From positions 1 through 64,000 of the forward strand of contig CAIWVW010000132.1 in the NCBI GenBank assembly GCA_903916255.1: 64,000 bases of DNA, read 5' to 3'. Of this stretch, positions 30,326 to 40,949 are shown piece after piece; position 1 is the first letter of the stretch, and each line of letters starts with the position of its first letter. The position numbers and the translations under genes are program-made. Source of the stretch: an uncultured Bacteroidota bacterium. GTDB lineage: Bacteria > Bacteroidota > Bacteroidia > JABEUT01. Under the pieces are notes generated by a model that did no database searches, was not told where the DNA came from, and worked only from the letters and a program-made list of their open reading frames with translations.

Positions 30326-31618
30326 CTAGTATATTCCCCTGTAACGGATTGCTTTTTCCAGTCTTTTGAAGCCTGTGATATAAGCGCCTAAACGCAAGTT
30401 GGTTTTGTATTGTTTTGAGTTAAACCAAACTTGTTCAAAAGCCTGTTGCATATAGTGGTCGTGCTTGGTATTCACTTCATCTTCTTTCCAATAGTAACCT
30501 TGTTTGTTCTGCACCCATTCGAAATAAGAAACGGTTACACCGCCTGAGTTGGCAAGGATATCCGGTACTACAATAACACCTTTTTCATGCAGAATTTCGT
30601 CGGCTTCCACCTCGGTAGGGCCATTAGCGCCTTCCACAATCAATTTGGCTTTTACGTTCTTGGCTATATCGGCAGAAATTTGGTTTTGCAATGCCGCAGG
30701 AACCAATACATCTACATCCAAGGTAAGGAGTTCTTCATTGGTAATTAATTCTCCACCCGGAAAATCTTCCAATGTGTTGTTATGTTTCTTTTGGTGCTGG
30801 AGTGCCTTATCGAGGTCAATTCCTTTTTCGTTGTAGTATGCTCCGGTATAATCGGAAATAGCCACTACATTGATATTTTTAGATTTCAATAAAGTAGCTG
30901 CAAAGCTGCCAACATTACCAAATCCTTGAACTGCGGCAGTCGACTTTTTACGGTCGATACCCATCTTTTTCATGGCTTCGAGGGTATGAATCATAACACC
31001 TCTTCCGGTTGCAGCTTCGCGTCCGCGCGAACCGCCAAGGGTAATAGGCTTTCCGGTTACAACACCCGGCTGGTAATTGCGGTGTATTTTTGAAAATTCA
31101 TCCACAATCCAAGCCATTTCACGTTTTCCGGTTCCCATATCAGGGGCCGGTATATCGCGGTCTGGTCCAAAAACTTCGCACATAGCGAGGGTATATTCAC
31201 GGGTCAGCCTTTCTAATTCTCCGGCCGACATGCTTCTTGGGTCGCAGGTAATTCCGCCTTTGGCTCCGCCTAATGGCAAACCTGCAACAGCACATTTATA
31301 AGTCATCCATGCTGCCAATGCTTTCACTTCATCATCATTAACATCCAAGGCATAGCGGATACCGCCTTTCGATGGGCCTAAATATGTAGAGTGAACAATA
31401 CGGTACCCTTCAAATACCTTTATTTTTCCATTGTCCATCATAACAGGAAGGGAAACCTTTACTTGTTTTTGAGGGGCGCGCAGAATTTCTGCAATATCAG
31501 ATGGAAGCTTGTATATATCGGCAGCCTGATTAAAGCGGGCAAGAACAGCCTCATACATGCTTAAAGGTTTATGTTTGTGGGGATGAGCAGCAACAATTTT
31601 TTTACTTGGTTTTGCCAT
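30326..31618 (-). CDS. gdhA: Glu/Leu/Phe/Val dehydrogenase (glutamate dehydrogenase)
   Basis: GPSKGGIRYALDVNDDEVKALAAWMTYKCAVAGLPLGGAKGGI, VQGFGNVGS. Confidence 0.95.
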   Translation of the reverse strand: MAKPSKKIVAAHPHKHKPLSMYEAVLARFNQAADIYKLPSDIAEILRAPQKQVKVSLPVMMDNGKIKVFEGYRIVHSTYLGPSKGGIRYALDVNDDEVKALAAWMTYKCAVAGLPLGGAKGGITCDPRSMSAGELERLTREYTLAMCEVFGPDRDIPAPDMGTGKREMAWIVDEFSKIHRNYQPGVVTGKPITLGGSRGREAATGRGVMIHTLEAMKKMGIDRKKSTAAVQGFGNVGSFAATLLKSKNINVVAISDYTGAYYNEKGIDLDKALQHQKKHNNTLEDFPGGELITNEELLTLDVDVLVPAALQNQISADIAKNVKAKLIVEGANGPTEVEADEILHEKGVIVVPDILANSGGVTVSYFEWVQNKQGYYWKEDEVNTKHDHYMQQAFEQVWFNSKQYKTNLRLGAYITGFKRLEKAIRYRGIY

Positions 31619-31795
31619 ATTTTAGTTTTTTGAGGGGGCAAAGGTAGAAAAATGCAATAAATAGAGGTATTAACTTTGTCATGTATTGCTAACAGCCTGA
31701 TATTAATAAGTTTTATTACTGAAAAGTAATATAAAACTCTGCCTTTTATTCGGAAGTGGCTGAGTTTGAATTTATGGTTTCATTCCAAATTTCGA

Positions 31796-31923
31796 GATGC
31801 CGAAACAAGTTAGGCATGACAATGATACTCATCTTTGGTAAAGGGTACGAGGGGGCGGCTTTGCCGCCCCCTCGTACCCTCAATTGAAAGCGGATTCTGT
31901 CATGCCGAACTTGTTTCGGCATC
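31796..31923. repeat. Composite nested repeat (family C): outer GATGCCGAAACAAGTTAGGCATGACA arms around a 17-bp perfect hairpin
   Basis: Outer arms 31796-31821/31898-31923; inner GGGTACGAGGGGGCGGC-TTT-GCCGCCCCCTCGTACCC at 31843-31879. Confidence 0.92.
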
Positions 31924-31994
31924 CTTCTATTGCTTTAATTTAAGAGATTCATTTTACACAATTATTCACCTCTCCTTGTTTCAGAATGAGTGCT

Positions 31995-32555
31995 TTAGGC
32001 CAAGGATTTTTTTCTAAATGTCTTATTATAATCGCCTATCGCTTCCTGAATAATTCCTTTTGCAGTTTTCACATCCTGAAAATCTTCCACCTGTACGGTT
32101 TTGTTTTCCAGCTTTTTGTAACTTTCAAAAAAGTTGCGGAGCATCAAAATAAAATGCTGTGGCAATTCGGAAATGGCATTAATATAATTTACGCTCATAT
32201 CTTTATTGGCAACGGCAATAATTTTATCATCATCTTCATTATTGTCAATCATGCGCATTACGCCAATTACTTTAGCCTCCACTATACATAGGGGTTGTAC
32301 ATCAATCTCCGAAAGAACAAGTATATCCAGCGGGTCATTGTCTTTGCCCAATGTTTGCGGAATAAATCCATAATTGGCAGGATAATAAACAGCCGAAAAC
32401 AACACGCGGTCGAGGCGAAGCATGCCTGTTTCCTTATCTAATTCATATTTGGCATTGCTGCCTTTGGGGATTTCAATAATAGCCTGAACAACATCAGGGC
32501 AATTTTCACCTATCGGGACATTGTGCCAGGGATTAAAACCTATATTTTTTATCAT
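31995..32555 (-). CDS. ppa: Inorganic pyrophosphatase
   Basis: [56 protein letters not shown]. Confidence 0.95.
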   Translation of the reverse strand: MIKNIGFNPWHNVPIGENCPDVVQAIIEIPKGSNAKYELDKETGMLRLDRVLFSAVYYPANYGFIPQTLGKDNDPLDILVLSEIDVQPLCIVEAKVIGVMRMIDNNEDDDKIIAVANKDMSVNYINAISELPQHFILMLRNFFESYKKLENKTVQVEDFQDVKTAKGIIQEAIGDYNKTFRKKSLA

Positions 32556-32591
32556 GAGATAAAATTACGGAATAATAAGATACCCCGGAAA

Positions 32592-33347
32592 CTAAATTCC
32601 CACCGGAATATTTTGCAATAACTCTTTTGTAAAATTATATCCGGCATCCATTATTTCAGATACTTTATGAATATCGAATACACCATAATCGCTTAGTCCG
32701 CTAGGTTCGATAAACAAAAAGCAATCCTTAGCCGAACGCCTGACAATAGGCCGAAAGCTTAAATGCATGGCACGGTCCATAGTTTCCAATGCACCTTCTT
32801 TAGGGTTATAGGGTTTAATAGGATTAACATATACGCTTACCACTTCGCTTTTCCGGTCGCTGAATGGTTCAATGGGTAAGTTATTCGACAACCCGCCGTC
32901 AACATAGGGAATATTATCAATTACTACCGGTGAAAAGATAACTGGAATGGAACTGGCCGCAATAACTGCGTCTATAATGTTGCCCTTATCGAATATCTTT
33001 TGGCTTCCATCCAGAAAATTGGTGGCTGTTACATAGAGGGGAATCGGCAAGTCTTCAAATTTAGTGTGGCGCAGGTTTTTCTCTAAAAATTCCCGGATGT
33101 GTTTCATGGATATTAAACCGGGTTTAAATATATTCCATCCGAATAAATTCAACCGGAACTTATCGGCGAACATTTCCTTAATTTCATCAGGAGTAAAGCC
33201 ATTTGCAAGAAAAACACCTGCTATGGAACCTGCGCTGGTTCCTGCAATTTCAAGAGGAAAAATATCATTTTCCTGCAACGCTTTCACCACGCCCAAATGC
33301 GCAAATCCACGGCATCCGCCACCCGATAAAACAAAGTACTTTTTCAT
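32592..33347 (-). CDS. Patatin-like phospholipase
   Basis: LSGGGCRGFAHLGVVKAL, GTSAGSIAG, YVDGGLSNNLPIEP. Confidence 0.93.
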   Translation of the reverse strand: MKKYFVLSGGGCRGFAHLGVVKALQENDIFPLEIAGTSAGSIAGVFLANGFTPDEIKEMFADKFRLNLFGWNIFKPGLISMKHIREFLEKNLRHTKFEDLPIPLYVTATNFLDGSQKIFDKGNIIDAVIAASSIPVIFSPVVIDNIPYVDGGLSNNLPIEPFSDRKSEVVSVYVNPIKPYNPKEGALETMDRAMHLSFRPIVRRSAKDCFLFIEPSGLSDYGVFDIHKVSEIMDAGYNFTKELLQNIPVGI

Positions 33348-33802
33348 TATTTATGCAATAAAGTATCGGGCATACTTCCTCTTTTTTCCCACATAAATAA
33401 ATGCGGATTGCTGGTGTAGTTGGTATGAATATCTTTATTCAGAAGTATCAGCACGAAATCTATAAAAGGTAAAATTCCAAAACCGCCGCCCACTGTAACT
33501 ATATATATTATCGGGACCATAGGCGAAGTATGCAGATACATCCGGTGTAAACCAAAAACACCCAAGGGAAATGCCAGCAAAGCAGCTACCAACCGATGTT
33601 TTTTATGGAATCCGCCGCCATCCGTATTTAATTTGATGGTATCTGCCTCTGCAAGTTTGGTAGAATCCCGCTTAATTTTTACCGGCCCAACTTTCTTCTC
33701 TTTATGAATTTTGCGCGAAGTATCTGCATCTATGGCGGAAGCATGTATTGAAGCAAGCACAAAAAGCAAAGACCATAAGAAAAAACAGAATGATTTTCTC
33801 AC
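33347..33802 (-). CDS. TM2 domain-containing protein
   Basis: VAALLAFPLGVFGLHRMYLHTSPMVPIIYIVTVGGGFGILPFIDFVLIL. Confidence 0.8.
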   Translation of the reverse strand: MRKSFCFFLWSLLFVLASIHASAIDADTSRKIHKEKKVGPVKIKRDSTKLAEADTIKLNTDGGGFHKKHRLVAALLAFPLGVFGLHRMYLHTSPMVPIIYIVTVGGGFGILPFIDFVLILLNKDIHTNYTSNPHLFMWEKRGSMPDTLLHK

Positions 33803-33835
33803 GTATTACAAAAAGTATTTTCTACCGTTTACTTA

Positions 33836-34438
33836 TTATTTAGCAGCATCAAAACGCTTAGCCACTTCATCCCAGTTAACCACATTCCAAAAGGCTGCAA
33901 TGTAATCGGGGCGACGGTTTTGGTATTTCAAATAATAGGCATGTTCCCAAACATCCATTCCCAGAATTGGCGTTCCCTTGCATTCGGAAATATCCATCAA
34001 TGGGTTATCCTGATTGGGTGTAGAGCAAACTGCTACTTTACCATTGCCTGTTGCACAAAGCCATGCCCAGCCCGAACCGAAACGGGTAGTGCCTGCTTCC
34101 GCAAATTTGGTTTTGAAATCGGCAAATGAACCGAAAGCTGCGTTAATCGCATCAGCCAGTTTTCCGGTAGGCTCTCCTCCGCCATTTGGTTTCATAATAG
34201 TCCAAAACAAACTGTGGTTAAAGTGTCCTCCGCCATTGTTTCTTACCGCCATAGGATATTTGGAAATATTCTTGCAGATATCTTCAATGCTTTCTTCAGG
34301 CTTGCCTTCTAATGCTTTGTTAAGGTTTGTTACATAAGCATTGTGGTGCTTGCTATGGTGAATTTCCATAGTCATTGCATCAATGTGCGGCTCAAGTGCG
34401 TTATACGCGTATGGAAGTTGTGGAAGTGTGAATGCCAT
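33836..34438 (-). CDS. sodA: Superoxide dismutase (Fe/Mn)
   Basis: [69 protein letters not shown]. Confidence 0.96.
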   Translation of the reverse strand: MAFTLPQLPYAYNALEPHIDAMTMEIHHSKHHNAYVTNLNKALEGKPEESIEDICKNISKYPMAVRNNGGGHFNHSLFWTIMKPNGGGEPTGKLADAINAAFGSFADFKTKFAEAGTTRFGSGWAWLCATGNGKVAVCSTPNQDNPLMDISECKGTPILGMDVWEHAYYLKYQNRRPDYIAAFWNVVNWDEVAKRFDAAK

Positions 34439-34552
34439 ATCAGTTGAAAGTTTATAAAGTTAAAAGTTCATAAGGTTAATTACCGACAAATTTACACTTT
34501 TTCCAGTATGCAATTTATCCTTTATGCCCCAAAGCCCTAAAGGGGCTTTAAT

Positions 34553-34645
34553 GTTCGTCATTGCGAGGCTCTGCGAAGCAATCTTGCCGCTATGTATGCC
34601 ACACGATTGGGTAAGACTGCTTCGCAGAGCCTCGCAGTGACGAAC
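34553..34645. repeat. Dispersed inverted repeat (family A): GTTCGTCATTGCGAGGCTCTGCGAAGCA ... TGCTTCGCAGAGCCTCGCAGTGACGAAC
   Basis: 28-nt arms 34553-34580 and 34618-34645, 27/28 complementary. Confidence 0.92.
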
Positions 34646-34663
34646 GGATGTCCGTTATAGAAT

Positions 34664-35836
34664 CTACTTCAATAGTTCCCTTGCAATTACCACCTTTTGA
34701 ATTTCAGAAGTCCCCTCTCCTATGGTGCAAAGTTTGGCATCACGATAGAATTTTTCCACAGGGAAATCTTTGGTATAGCCATATCCGCCAAAAATCTGAA
34801 CAGCATCATTTGCCACTTCGGTAGATATTTCTGATGCATAATATTTTGCATAAGCGCTTTCTTTGGTTACTTTCTGGTGCCTGTTTTTAAGGTCGGCAGC
34901 CTGAAAAATAAGTAATTCAGCGGCTTCAATTTTGGTTGCCATATCGGCTAATTTAAAGGCTATGCCCTGAAATTCGCTGATAGCTTTTCCAAACTGTTTA
35001 CGTTCTTTGGAATATTTAATACTTGCTTCCAATGCGCCTTTGGCGATGCCTAATGCCAAAGCAGCAATAGATATTCTTCCGCCATCAAGGACTTTTAAAG
35101 CTTGTACAAAACCATCGCCTATTTCGCCAATAATCTGGCTTTTGTGAACCCTGCAATTGGTAAATATTTGTTCGGCTGTTTCAGAAGCACGCATACCCAG
35201 TTTATTTTCTTTTTTACCGCTGGTGAATCCGGGTGTTCCTTTCTCAACAATAAAGGCAGTCATTCCATGGGAATCGCCTCTTTCACCTGTGCGTGTCATC
35301 ACAACGGAAACATCCCCCGAAATACCATGGGTAATAAAATTTTTAGCTCCATTAATGATATAATAATCTCCATCCTGAATAGCAACTGTCGACATATTAC
35401 CCGCATCGGAACCGGTTCCGACTTCCGTTAAGCCCCATGCGCCAATCCATTCACCGGAAGCGAGTTTGGGTAAATATTTTTTCTTTTGTTCTTCACTGCC
35501 GAATTGCATAATATGACCTGTGCAAAGGGAATTATGCGCTGCAAAAGACAACCCGATAGAACCATCTACTTTGGCTATTTCAGTAATAGCAGTAACATAT
35601 TCAAAATATCCGAATCCTGCACCGCCATATTCTTCGGGAACAAGTACGCCCATGAAACCTAATTTGCCTAATTCTTTAAATACTTCCACCGGAAATTTCT
35701 GGCTCTCATCCCACTCCATTATATGTGGCTGAATATGCTCTTTCGTAAACTTGCGAAGAGTATCGGCAATCATGTTTTGAGTTTCGCTGATAGCGAAATC
35801 GATAGTAGATGCTATAGCAGTTTCTGTAGTACTCAT
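34664..35836 (-). CDS. Acyl-CoA dehydrogenase
   Basis: [62 protein letters not shown]. Confidence 0.94.
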   Translation of the reverse strand: MSTTETAIASTIDFAISETQNMIADTLRKFTKEHIQPHIMEWDESQKFPVEVFKELGKLGFMGVLVPEEYGGAGFGYFEYVTAITEIAKVDGSIGLSFAAHNSLCTGHIMQFGSEEQKKKYLPKLASGEWIGAWGLTEVGTGSDAGNMSTVAIQDGDYYIINGAKNFITHGISGDVSVVMTRTGERGDSHGMTAFIVEKGTPGFTSGKKENKLGMRASETAEQIFTNCRVHKSQIIGEIGDGFVQALKVLDGGRISIAALALGIAKGALEASIKYSKERKQFGKAISEFQGIAFKLADMATKIEAAELLIFQAADLKNRHQKVTKESAYAKYYASEISTEVANDAVQIFGGYGYTKDFPVEKFYRDAKLCTIGEGTSEIQKVVIARELLK

Positions 35837-35882
35837 GGGTCAGTTTTTTTGCAAAGTTAATATTTAGGTAGTATGGAAATTC

Positions 35883-35890
35883 TATCTTTG
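35883..35890 (+). promoter_or_regulatory. Bacteroidota -7 box TATCTTTG
   Basis: TAnnTTTG match 22 nt before ATG 35913. Confidence 0.5.
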
Positions 35891-35912
35891 GGGTCTTTAA
35901 TAACTATTACGC

Positions 35913-36965
35913 ATGAAAACCAAACTATTAACAGGATTTTTTCTTTTATCAGGCTTATATACCAATGCCCAACTAGTGTTGGATGGCGCAGATAAGCGAA
36001 GCTCCAAACGTTATCAAATTGTAAACCGCATCCATATGCCAGGTGAAATGGGATGGGATTACTGCGCTGTAGATGAAGAAAATAATACCTTATATGTTTC
36101 GCACGGCACGCGAGTGGAGGTAATCGATTTGAAAGAAGGGAAACTGGTGGATAGTATTCTTCATACCAATGGAGTTCATGGAATAGCTATTGCCAATGAT
36201 TTGAACAAAGGCTTTATAAGCAATGGTAAGGATTCTTCGGTTACCGTTTTCAATTTAAAAACCCACGCCACCCTTGCAAAAGTGAATGTTACCGGGCAAA
36301 AACCGGATGCAATTACCTATGATAAAGTTACGCACCGGGTTTTCACTTTTAATGGAAAAACAAATAATGCAACTGTGCTAAATGCAAAGACAAATGCTGT
36401 TGAAGGAACGATTGCATTAGACGGAAAACCGGAATTTGCGGTGGCTGATGGTACCGGAAAAATATATGTGAACATAGAGGATAAATCCAATACTGCCGAA
36501 ATAGATTGCAAGACCATGAAAGTATTACGTGAATGGTCTATTAAGCCAGGGGAAAGCCCAAGCGGGTTGGCAATGGATACCAAAAACCACAGGCTTTTTT
36601 CGGTTTGCGATAATCATTTGATGGTAATATCGGATGCTGAAAAGGGAAGTGTTGTAACTACAGTACCAATTGGCGAAGGGCCCGATGCGGCTTCATTCGA
36701 CCCCGGGAAAATGCGTATTTACAGTTCTGATGGAGAAGGCTACTTAACGGTTGTTTCCGATAGCGCGGATACTTACAAAGTGCTGGAAACATTCAAAACA
36801 CAAAGCAAGGCCAGAACCATGACAATTAATACCAAAACACATCACCTCTATTTACCGGTTGGTTTCCCAAAGCCGCTCCCTCCTGTAAGGGCAGGGATGG
36901 AAAAACCAAAACCATCTATTAAAGATGGAACCTTTGTAGTGATGGATATTGAGACGATGGAGTAA
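35913..36965 (+). CDS. YncE-like beta-propeller protein, secreted
   Basis: Signal peptide; repeated VDEENNTLYVSHGTRVEVIDLKEGKLVDSI-type blades. Confidence 0.82.
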   Translation: MKTKLLTGFFLLSGLYTNAQLVLDGADKRSSKRYQIVNRIHMPGEMGWDYCAVDEENNTLYVSHGTRVEVIDLKEGKLVDSILHTNGVHGIAIANDLNKGFISNGKDSSVTVFNLKTHATLAKVNVTGQKPDAITYDKVTHRVFTFNGKTNNATVLNAKTNAVEGTIALDGKPEFAVADGTGKIYVNIEDKSNTAEIDCKTMKVLREWSIKPGESPSGLAMDTKNHRLFSVCDNHLMVISDAEKGSVVTTVPIGEGPDAASFDPGKMRIYSSDGEGYLTVVSDSADTYKVLETFKTQSKARTMTINTKTHHLYLPVGFPKPLPPVRAGMEKPKPSIKDGTFVVMDIETME

Positions 36966-37056
36966 TACCTAACTTAAGAATTACATAAATAATTGCTTCC
37001 GTATTGTTGGGATGCCTAATCCGTCGGTTGGCGGATAGCATAACTAAAGGCTCCGG

Positions 37057-37080
37057 TTAATTGCCAGTCCGGCTCGGACT
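37057..37080. repeat. Family D dispersed repeat copy (AGTCCGAGCCGGACTGGCAATTAA on minus strand) overlapping 3' end of WG-repeat CDS
   Basis: Identical (reverse complement) to 47268-47291. Confidence 0.85.
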
Positions 37081-39204
37081 AAACCCATCCTCCTGCCAAA
37101 AATATTGACGGGTTTTCAAATTGTAGTAAGCTATTTTATCGTTGATAGTTACTTTCAGAAGATTGTTATGCATCGATTTTACATCGGTCCAAATACAATC
37201 GACAATAAATTTACCGGTATTGTCTACCACACCATACTTTCCTCCAATGGTAACTAATGCAAGGCCATCTTTAAAATTATTAGCCTGGTTGAATTGCGGT
37301 GAGATTACAATTTCACCCTTTAAATTAACAAAGCCGAATAAGCCATTTACTTTTATTTTAGCAAGGCTGTCGGAGAATGGATAAGCCACTTCATACTTGC
37401 AAGGAATGACAAGCTTTCCTTTTTCATTGATATACCCCCACTTTTTATTTTCCATAATGGGAGCTAATCCTTGCGAGAAATAAATGGCATCATCATATTT
37501 GCATGGAATGACAAGCTTTCCGGCGGTATCAACAAATCCCCGTTTTTTACGTTGTTGCACTTTTGCATACCTATTATGAAAACTGCCTTCGCTTAACATA
37601 TCGGGTGTAAAATCATATTTTAAGGGGACTGTCATTTCTCCTTTCCGGTTGCAATAACCATATTTGAGGCCTTGCACAAGCATGGCATATCCTTCGGAAA
37701 AATCGCCTACATTATCATAACTAAACGGAGCAACGATATTTCCCATCATATCTATCAATCCAAACTTTCCATTGGCTTTTACTTTGGCCAAACTGTCATT
37801 AAATCTGTCGGCCCATTCATAATTACACTGAATTGCAAAATCGCCGTTATGATTAATGAACCCATATTTATTATTAGCATTTTCGACACTCGCCAATCCT
37901 TCGGAAAAATCCAGCGCATCTAAAAATTTGGCAGGAATAACTTCGTCACCCAACAGGTTTATATAACCGAACTGGTTATTCTTTTCGACCTCGGAATATC
38001 CTTCCGAAAACTCCAGTATTTCCTGGTATTCGAAAGGCACCATAATACGGCCTATGCTTGAAATTACGCCGTATAAGCCACCCTTTTTTACAATGGAAAG
38101 TGTTTTATAAAAATGGTCAGCTTCCTCATAAACACATGGAATTACCATCTCCCCACGCTTATTTATAAATCCAATTTTATCATTCATCGCTACTGCTGCA
38201 AGCCCATCGAAAAAACCTGAATCGGCCCATTCATACAAATATGGAATCCGCAATTTTCCGGCGCTATCCATATAGCCCCATTTGTCGCCATGTTTAACAG
38301 GATAGAAAACTGTACGGGCAAGTATCAAATCACTGTCAGCGTTTTGCAAATAAGGATAATCGGGATACGTATTTTGAAAACGCTGATAAGTTTCCGGCTT
38401 GCCATCCATCGTATACATCGCATAAATTTTTCGCCAGGCATCCGCAGTGTTTCTGTTATGCGGATATTGCTTTACAAAGGCGTGGTATTCCTCTATTTTT
38501 TGGTTTGCAGTCGATAACCTGAAAACAGAATCTTCAGATGCACCTTCAAATGGGCTTTGAGGATATTGTGCAATAAAATCGGCATAGGCCCGTGCTGTAT
38601 GTGCAGCCGTGAGTGTTTTGTAGAGTGTTATTTCATAACGCTTTTTAGCTTCATCGAATTCCAGCGATTGGGGATAAGTCCCCATAAAATTTTTGTATGC
38701 CTGGTAAGTATTTTCCTTACCCGCTAGTTGAAAAGCAAGCAAATCGCGCAAATCGACAGCCTGTTTTATTTTAGAAGAAGTAGAATAATAATCGATATAA
38801 TGATTATACCCATCTATGGTATTGCGAACAGTAGAAACTATATATGCTTTGTATTCTATACTATCTTGCAAAAGCACTATGGCAGCCGAATCTATACCAT
38901 ATTGTTTCCATTCCAGTTTTTGTTTTACGGTAGAATTCGGAAATAATTTTTTAGATTTTAGTATGTAGGTATATGCAGTATCTAAATTATAAAAATGGTT
39001 ATCGCTGTGTGAGGTAAGTAAGCTTAGCCCGTAGGTGGCAGGAACGAAATCGCTTTTGCTTGAAAGTCCTTTAATAAACAGTTGCCTTGCTTTAAAATAA
39101 TCGTAAATAGAAAAAGCTTTATAGGCATTCTTCATCCCTCCTGCTTCCGCAAGGAAGGGAAAAATAATTGAGAGCAGGATGAACAGTTTTGCGGCTTTTT
39201 TCAT
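37057..39204 (-). CDS. WG-repeat protein with N-terminal TPR-like region
   Basis: Repeats KYGFINHNGDFAIQCNYEWADRFNDSLAKVKANGKFGLID; SP motif at N-terminus. Confidence 0.88.
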   Translation of the reverse strand: MKKAAKLFILLSIIFPFLAEAGGMKNAYKAFSIYDYFKARQLFIKGLSSKSDFVPATYGLSLLTSHSDNHFYNLDTAYTYILKSKKLFPNSTVKQKLEWKQYGIDSAAIVLLQDSIEYKAYIVSTVRNTIDGYNHYIDYYSTSSKIKQAVDLRDLLAFQLAGKENTYQAYKNFMGTYPQSLEFDEAKKRYEITLYKTLTAAHTARAYADFIAQYPQSPFEGASEDSVFRLSTANQKIEEYHAFVKQYPHNRNTADAWRKIYAMYTMDGKPETYQRFQNTYPDYPYLQNADSDLILARTVFYPVKHGDKWGYMDSAGKLRIPYLYEWADSGFFDGLAAVAMNDKIGFINKRGEMVIPCVYEEADHFYKTLSIVKKGGLYGVISSIGRIMVPFEYQEILEFSEGYSEVEKNNQFGYINLLGDEVIPAKFLDALDFSEGLASVENANNKYGFINHNGDFAIQCNYEWADRFNDSLAKVKANGKFGLIDMMGNIVAPFSYDNVGDFSEGYAMLVQGLKYGYCNRKGEMTVPLKYDFTPDMLSEGSFHNRYAKVQQRKKRGFVDTAGKLVIPCKYDDAIYFSQGLAPIMENKKWGYINEKGKLVIPCKYEVAYPFSDSLAKIKVNGLFGFVNLKGEIVISPQFNQANNFKDGLALVTIGGKYGVVDNTGKFIVDCIWTDVKSMHNNLLKVTINDKIAYYNLKTRQYFWQEDGFSPSRTGN

Positions 39205-39272
39205 GGGGCAAAGTTAATTATACCTTGCTTAATCGAAGGTTGAAATAATAAATACCTTGAAATCAACAAAAA

Positions 39273-39406
39273 GAGATTCCTCACTGCGTTCGGAATGACA
39301 GGTTTGTAGGGTTTTTAAGGGAGTCATGGCGCGGGCTTCGCCCGCGCCACACCTCCCCAATTTATATATATAAAAACGTGTCAATATGAAAGCAGTAAGG
39401 AATCTC
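39273..39406. repeat. Composite nested repeat (family B), right arm degenerate
   Basis: Left arm 39273-39300; inner GGCGCGGGC-TTC-GCCCGCGCC 39328-39348; decayed right arm 39381-39406. Confidence 0.8.
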
Positions 39407-40350
39407 TAAATATTAAACACCCTCGAAATAGAGAAGCCCAGCTTAAAACCTCCTTTCAGCCAATTGTCGTGGGTGTAAGGTATAAGGTTATTTTCATCAA
39501 GAAATGATGCATTGCTGAAATTAACTTCAAAAACGTGTCCGCCGGTTTCTACTTCATAACCTATGGAAACTGGGTTATGATATGGGTTAGCTGCATTATT
39601 CATGCGGTATTGGGATACGATGTAGTAATAATCGAACACCAAACTGGAATGCTTGTTAAACATTATTCTTCCACCACCTGCAACAAACGGAATGGTATTC
39701 ATATCCGATGCGCCATTATCAGGATTGGTGCTTGCCAATAAATAGTTGCGGTGTTGTGCACCGGCCAGTAATTCCAATGAAACATGGCTGCCAAAACGAC
39801 GGTCCACTATAACCTCTCCGAAATAAGAAAGTTTATCCATCAGGCTGCGTGATGTAGTTGAATCGGCACCGCTATAAAATGTGGAATTTAACTCAGGCGT
39901 TATGCCTGCATCGCCATATAAAGCAAGCGAAATGGGCATAGCAGAAGTTTGGGTGAGCAGCCTGTATTTTGCATTCAAATCGATTAATTCCTGCTGTTTA
40001 CTGCGGGAAATACCAAGCATAAAATTTTTGGTTATTCCGAAATTAAAAGCAAACTGAATATCAGAAGCAACATCGAAACCGGCTAAGGTATGGAAGCCTC
40101 CGTTGCCTTCTCCACCCACATTTCCGAAGCGGTGCAATATGACAAACTGCATTACGGCCGGGTCAATTGTTTTGGTGGTTTCTACATTAATAAGTTTCAC
40201 GTCTTTCCAGGTAGGAAGCGATTTTTGCGGCGCGTTTTTCGTTGTGTCCACCAGTTTCAACAGGTCATCTTGCGATTTGGCAACAAAGGAAATGGCAGTT
40301 AAAGCAAGGGAAAATAAAACTGAAAAAATAGAATAGCGTGTCTTGTTCAT
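39406..40350 (-). CDS. DUF5777-type beta-barrel outer membrane protein
   Basis: Signal peptide; IDPAVMQFVILHRFGNVGGEGNGGFHTLAGFD...; C-terminal F/I ending. Confidence 0.78.
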   Translation of the reverse strand: MNKTRYSIFSVLFSLALTAISFVAKSQDDLLKLVDTTKNAPQKSLPTWKDVKLINVETTKTIDPAVMQFVILHRFGNVGGEGNGGFHTLAGFDVASDIQFAFNFGITKNFMLGISRSKQQELIDLNAKYRLLTQTSAMPISLALYGDAGITPELNSTFYSGADSTTSRSLMDKLSYFGEVIVDRRFGSHVSLELLAGAQHRNYLLASTNPDNGASDMNTIPFVAGGGRIMFNKHSSLVFDYYYIVSQYRMNNAANPYHNPVSIGYEVETGGHVFEVNFSNASFLDENNLIPYTHDNWLKGGFKLGFSISRVFNI

Positions 40351-40373
40351 CGTTTATAGATTATCGTTGCTTA

Positions 40374-40934
40374 CTATTTAACTTTGTAAGGTTTCATGGT
40401 GGCATTAAAAGTAATAGCCACATGGTCGGCAAGGTTGCTACCCATAATTACTTTAGGTACCTTAATTTTATAATCGGCCATGGTAACATCGAATTTTGCC
40501 AGCAGAAATATTACACCATTCTGAATGGTGATAAGCCCCGGAATGGTAATGGTTTTCTGCACACCGTGCATATCCATAACGCCAGTAACGGTTACCTTGT
40601 TAGCGCCATCCTTTGTGTAGTCGATTTTTTCGTTCACCTTGCCTTTGAAAATGGTATGCGGATATTTATCGCTCTCCATATAATCTTCGTTAAAGTGCTC
40701 CTGCATCAAATGGCTTTTGAAGATAAATTCCTGATTGGCTATGCTGATTTGTATATCGCCAGTAGCGGTACTCATTACCGGTTTTGAAATACTGTTTACA
40801 GCATCGATATCTTCCATGGATGTAGCCGAAAAGAAACTAACCTTGCATGAATCGGCCATGTAAATTTGCCCAACGCAAGGAGTGAAAAATGAAAAACTAA
40901 AAATGAAAAACAGAAAACTAAAAAGTTTTTTCAT
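40374..40934 (-). CDS. YceI family protein
   Basis: CKVSFFSATSMEDIDAVN, IANQEFIFKSHLMQEHFNEDYMESDKYPHTIFKG, VTGVMDMHGVQKTI. Confidence 0.88.
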   Translation of the reverse strand: MKKLFSFLFFIFSFSFFTPCVGQIYMADSCKVSFFSATSMEDIDAVNSISKPVMSTATGDIQISIANQEFIFKSHLMQEHFNEDYMESDKYPHTIFKGKVNEKIDYTKDGANKVTVTGVMDMHGVQKTITIPGLITIQNGVIFLLAKFDVTMADYKIKVPKVIMGSNLADHVAITFNATMKPYKVK

Positions 40935-40949
40935 AACGATGGTTTTAAA

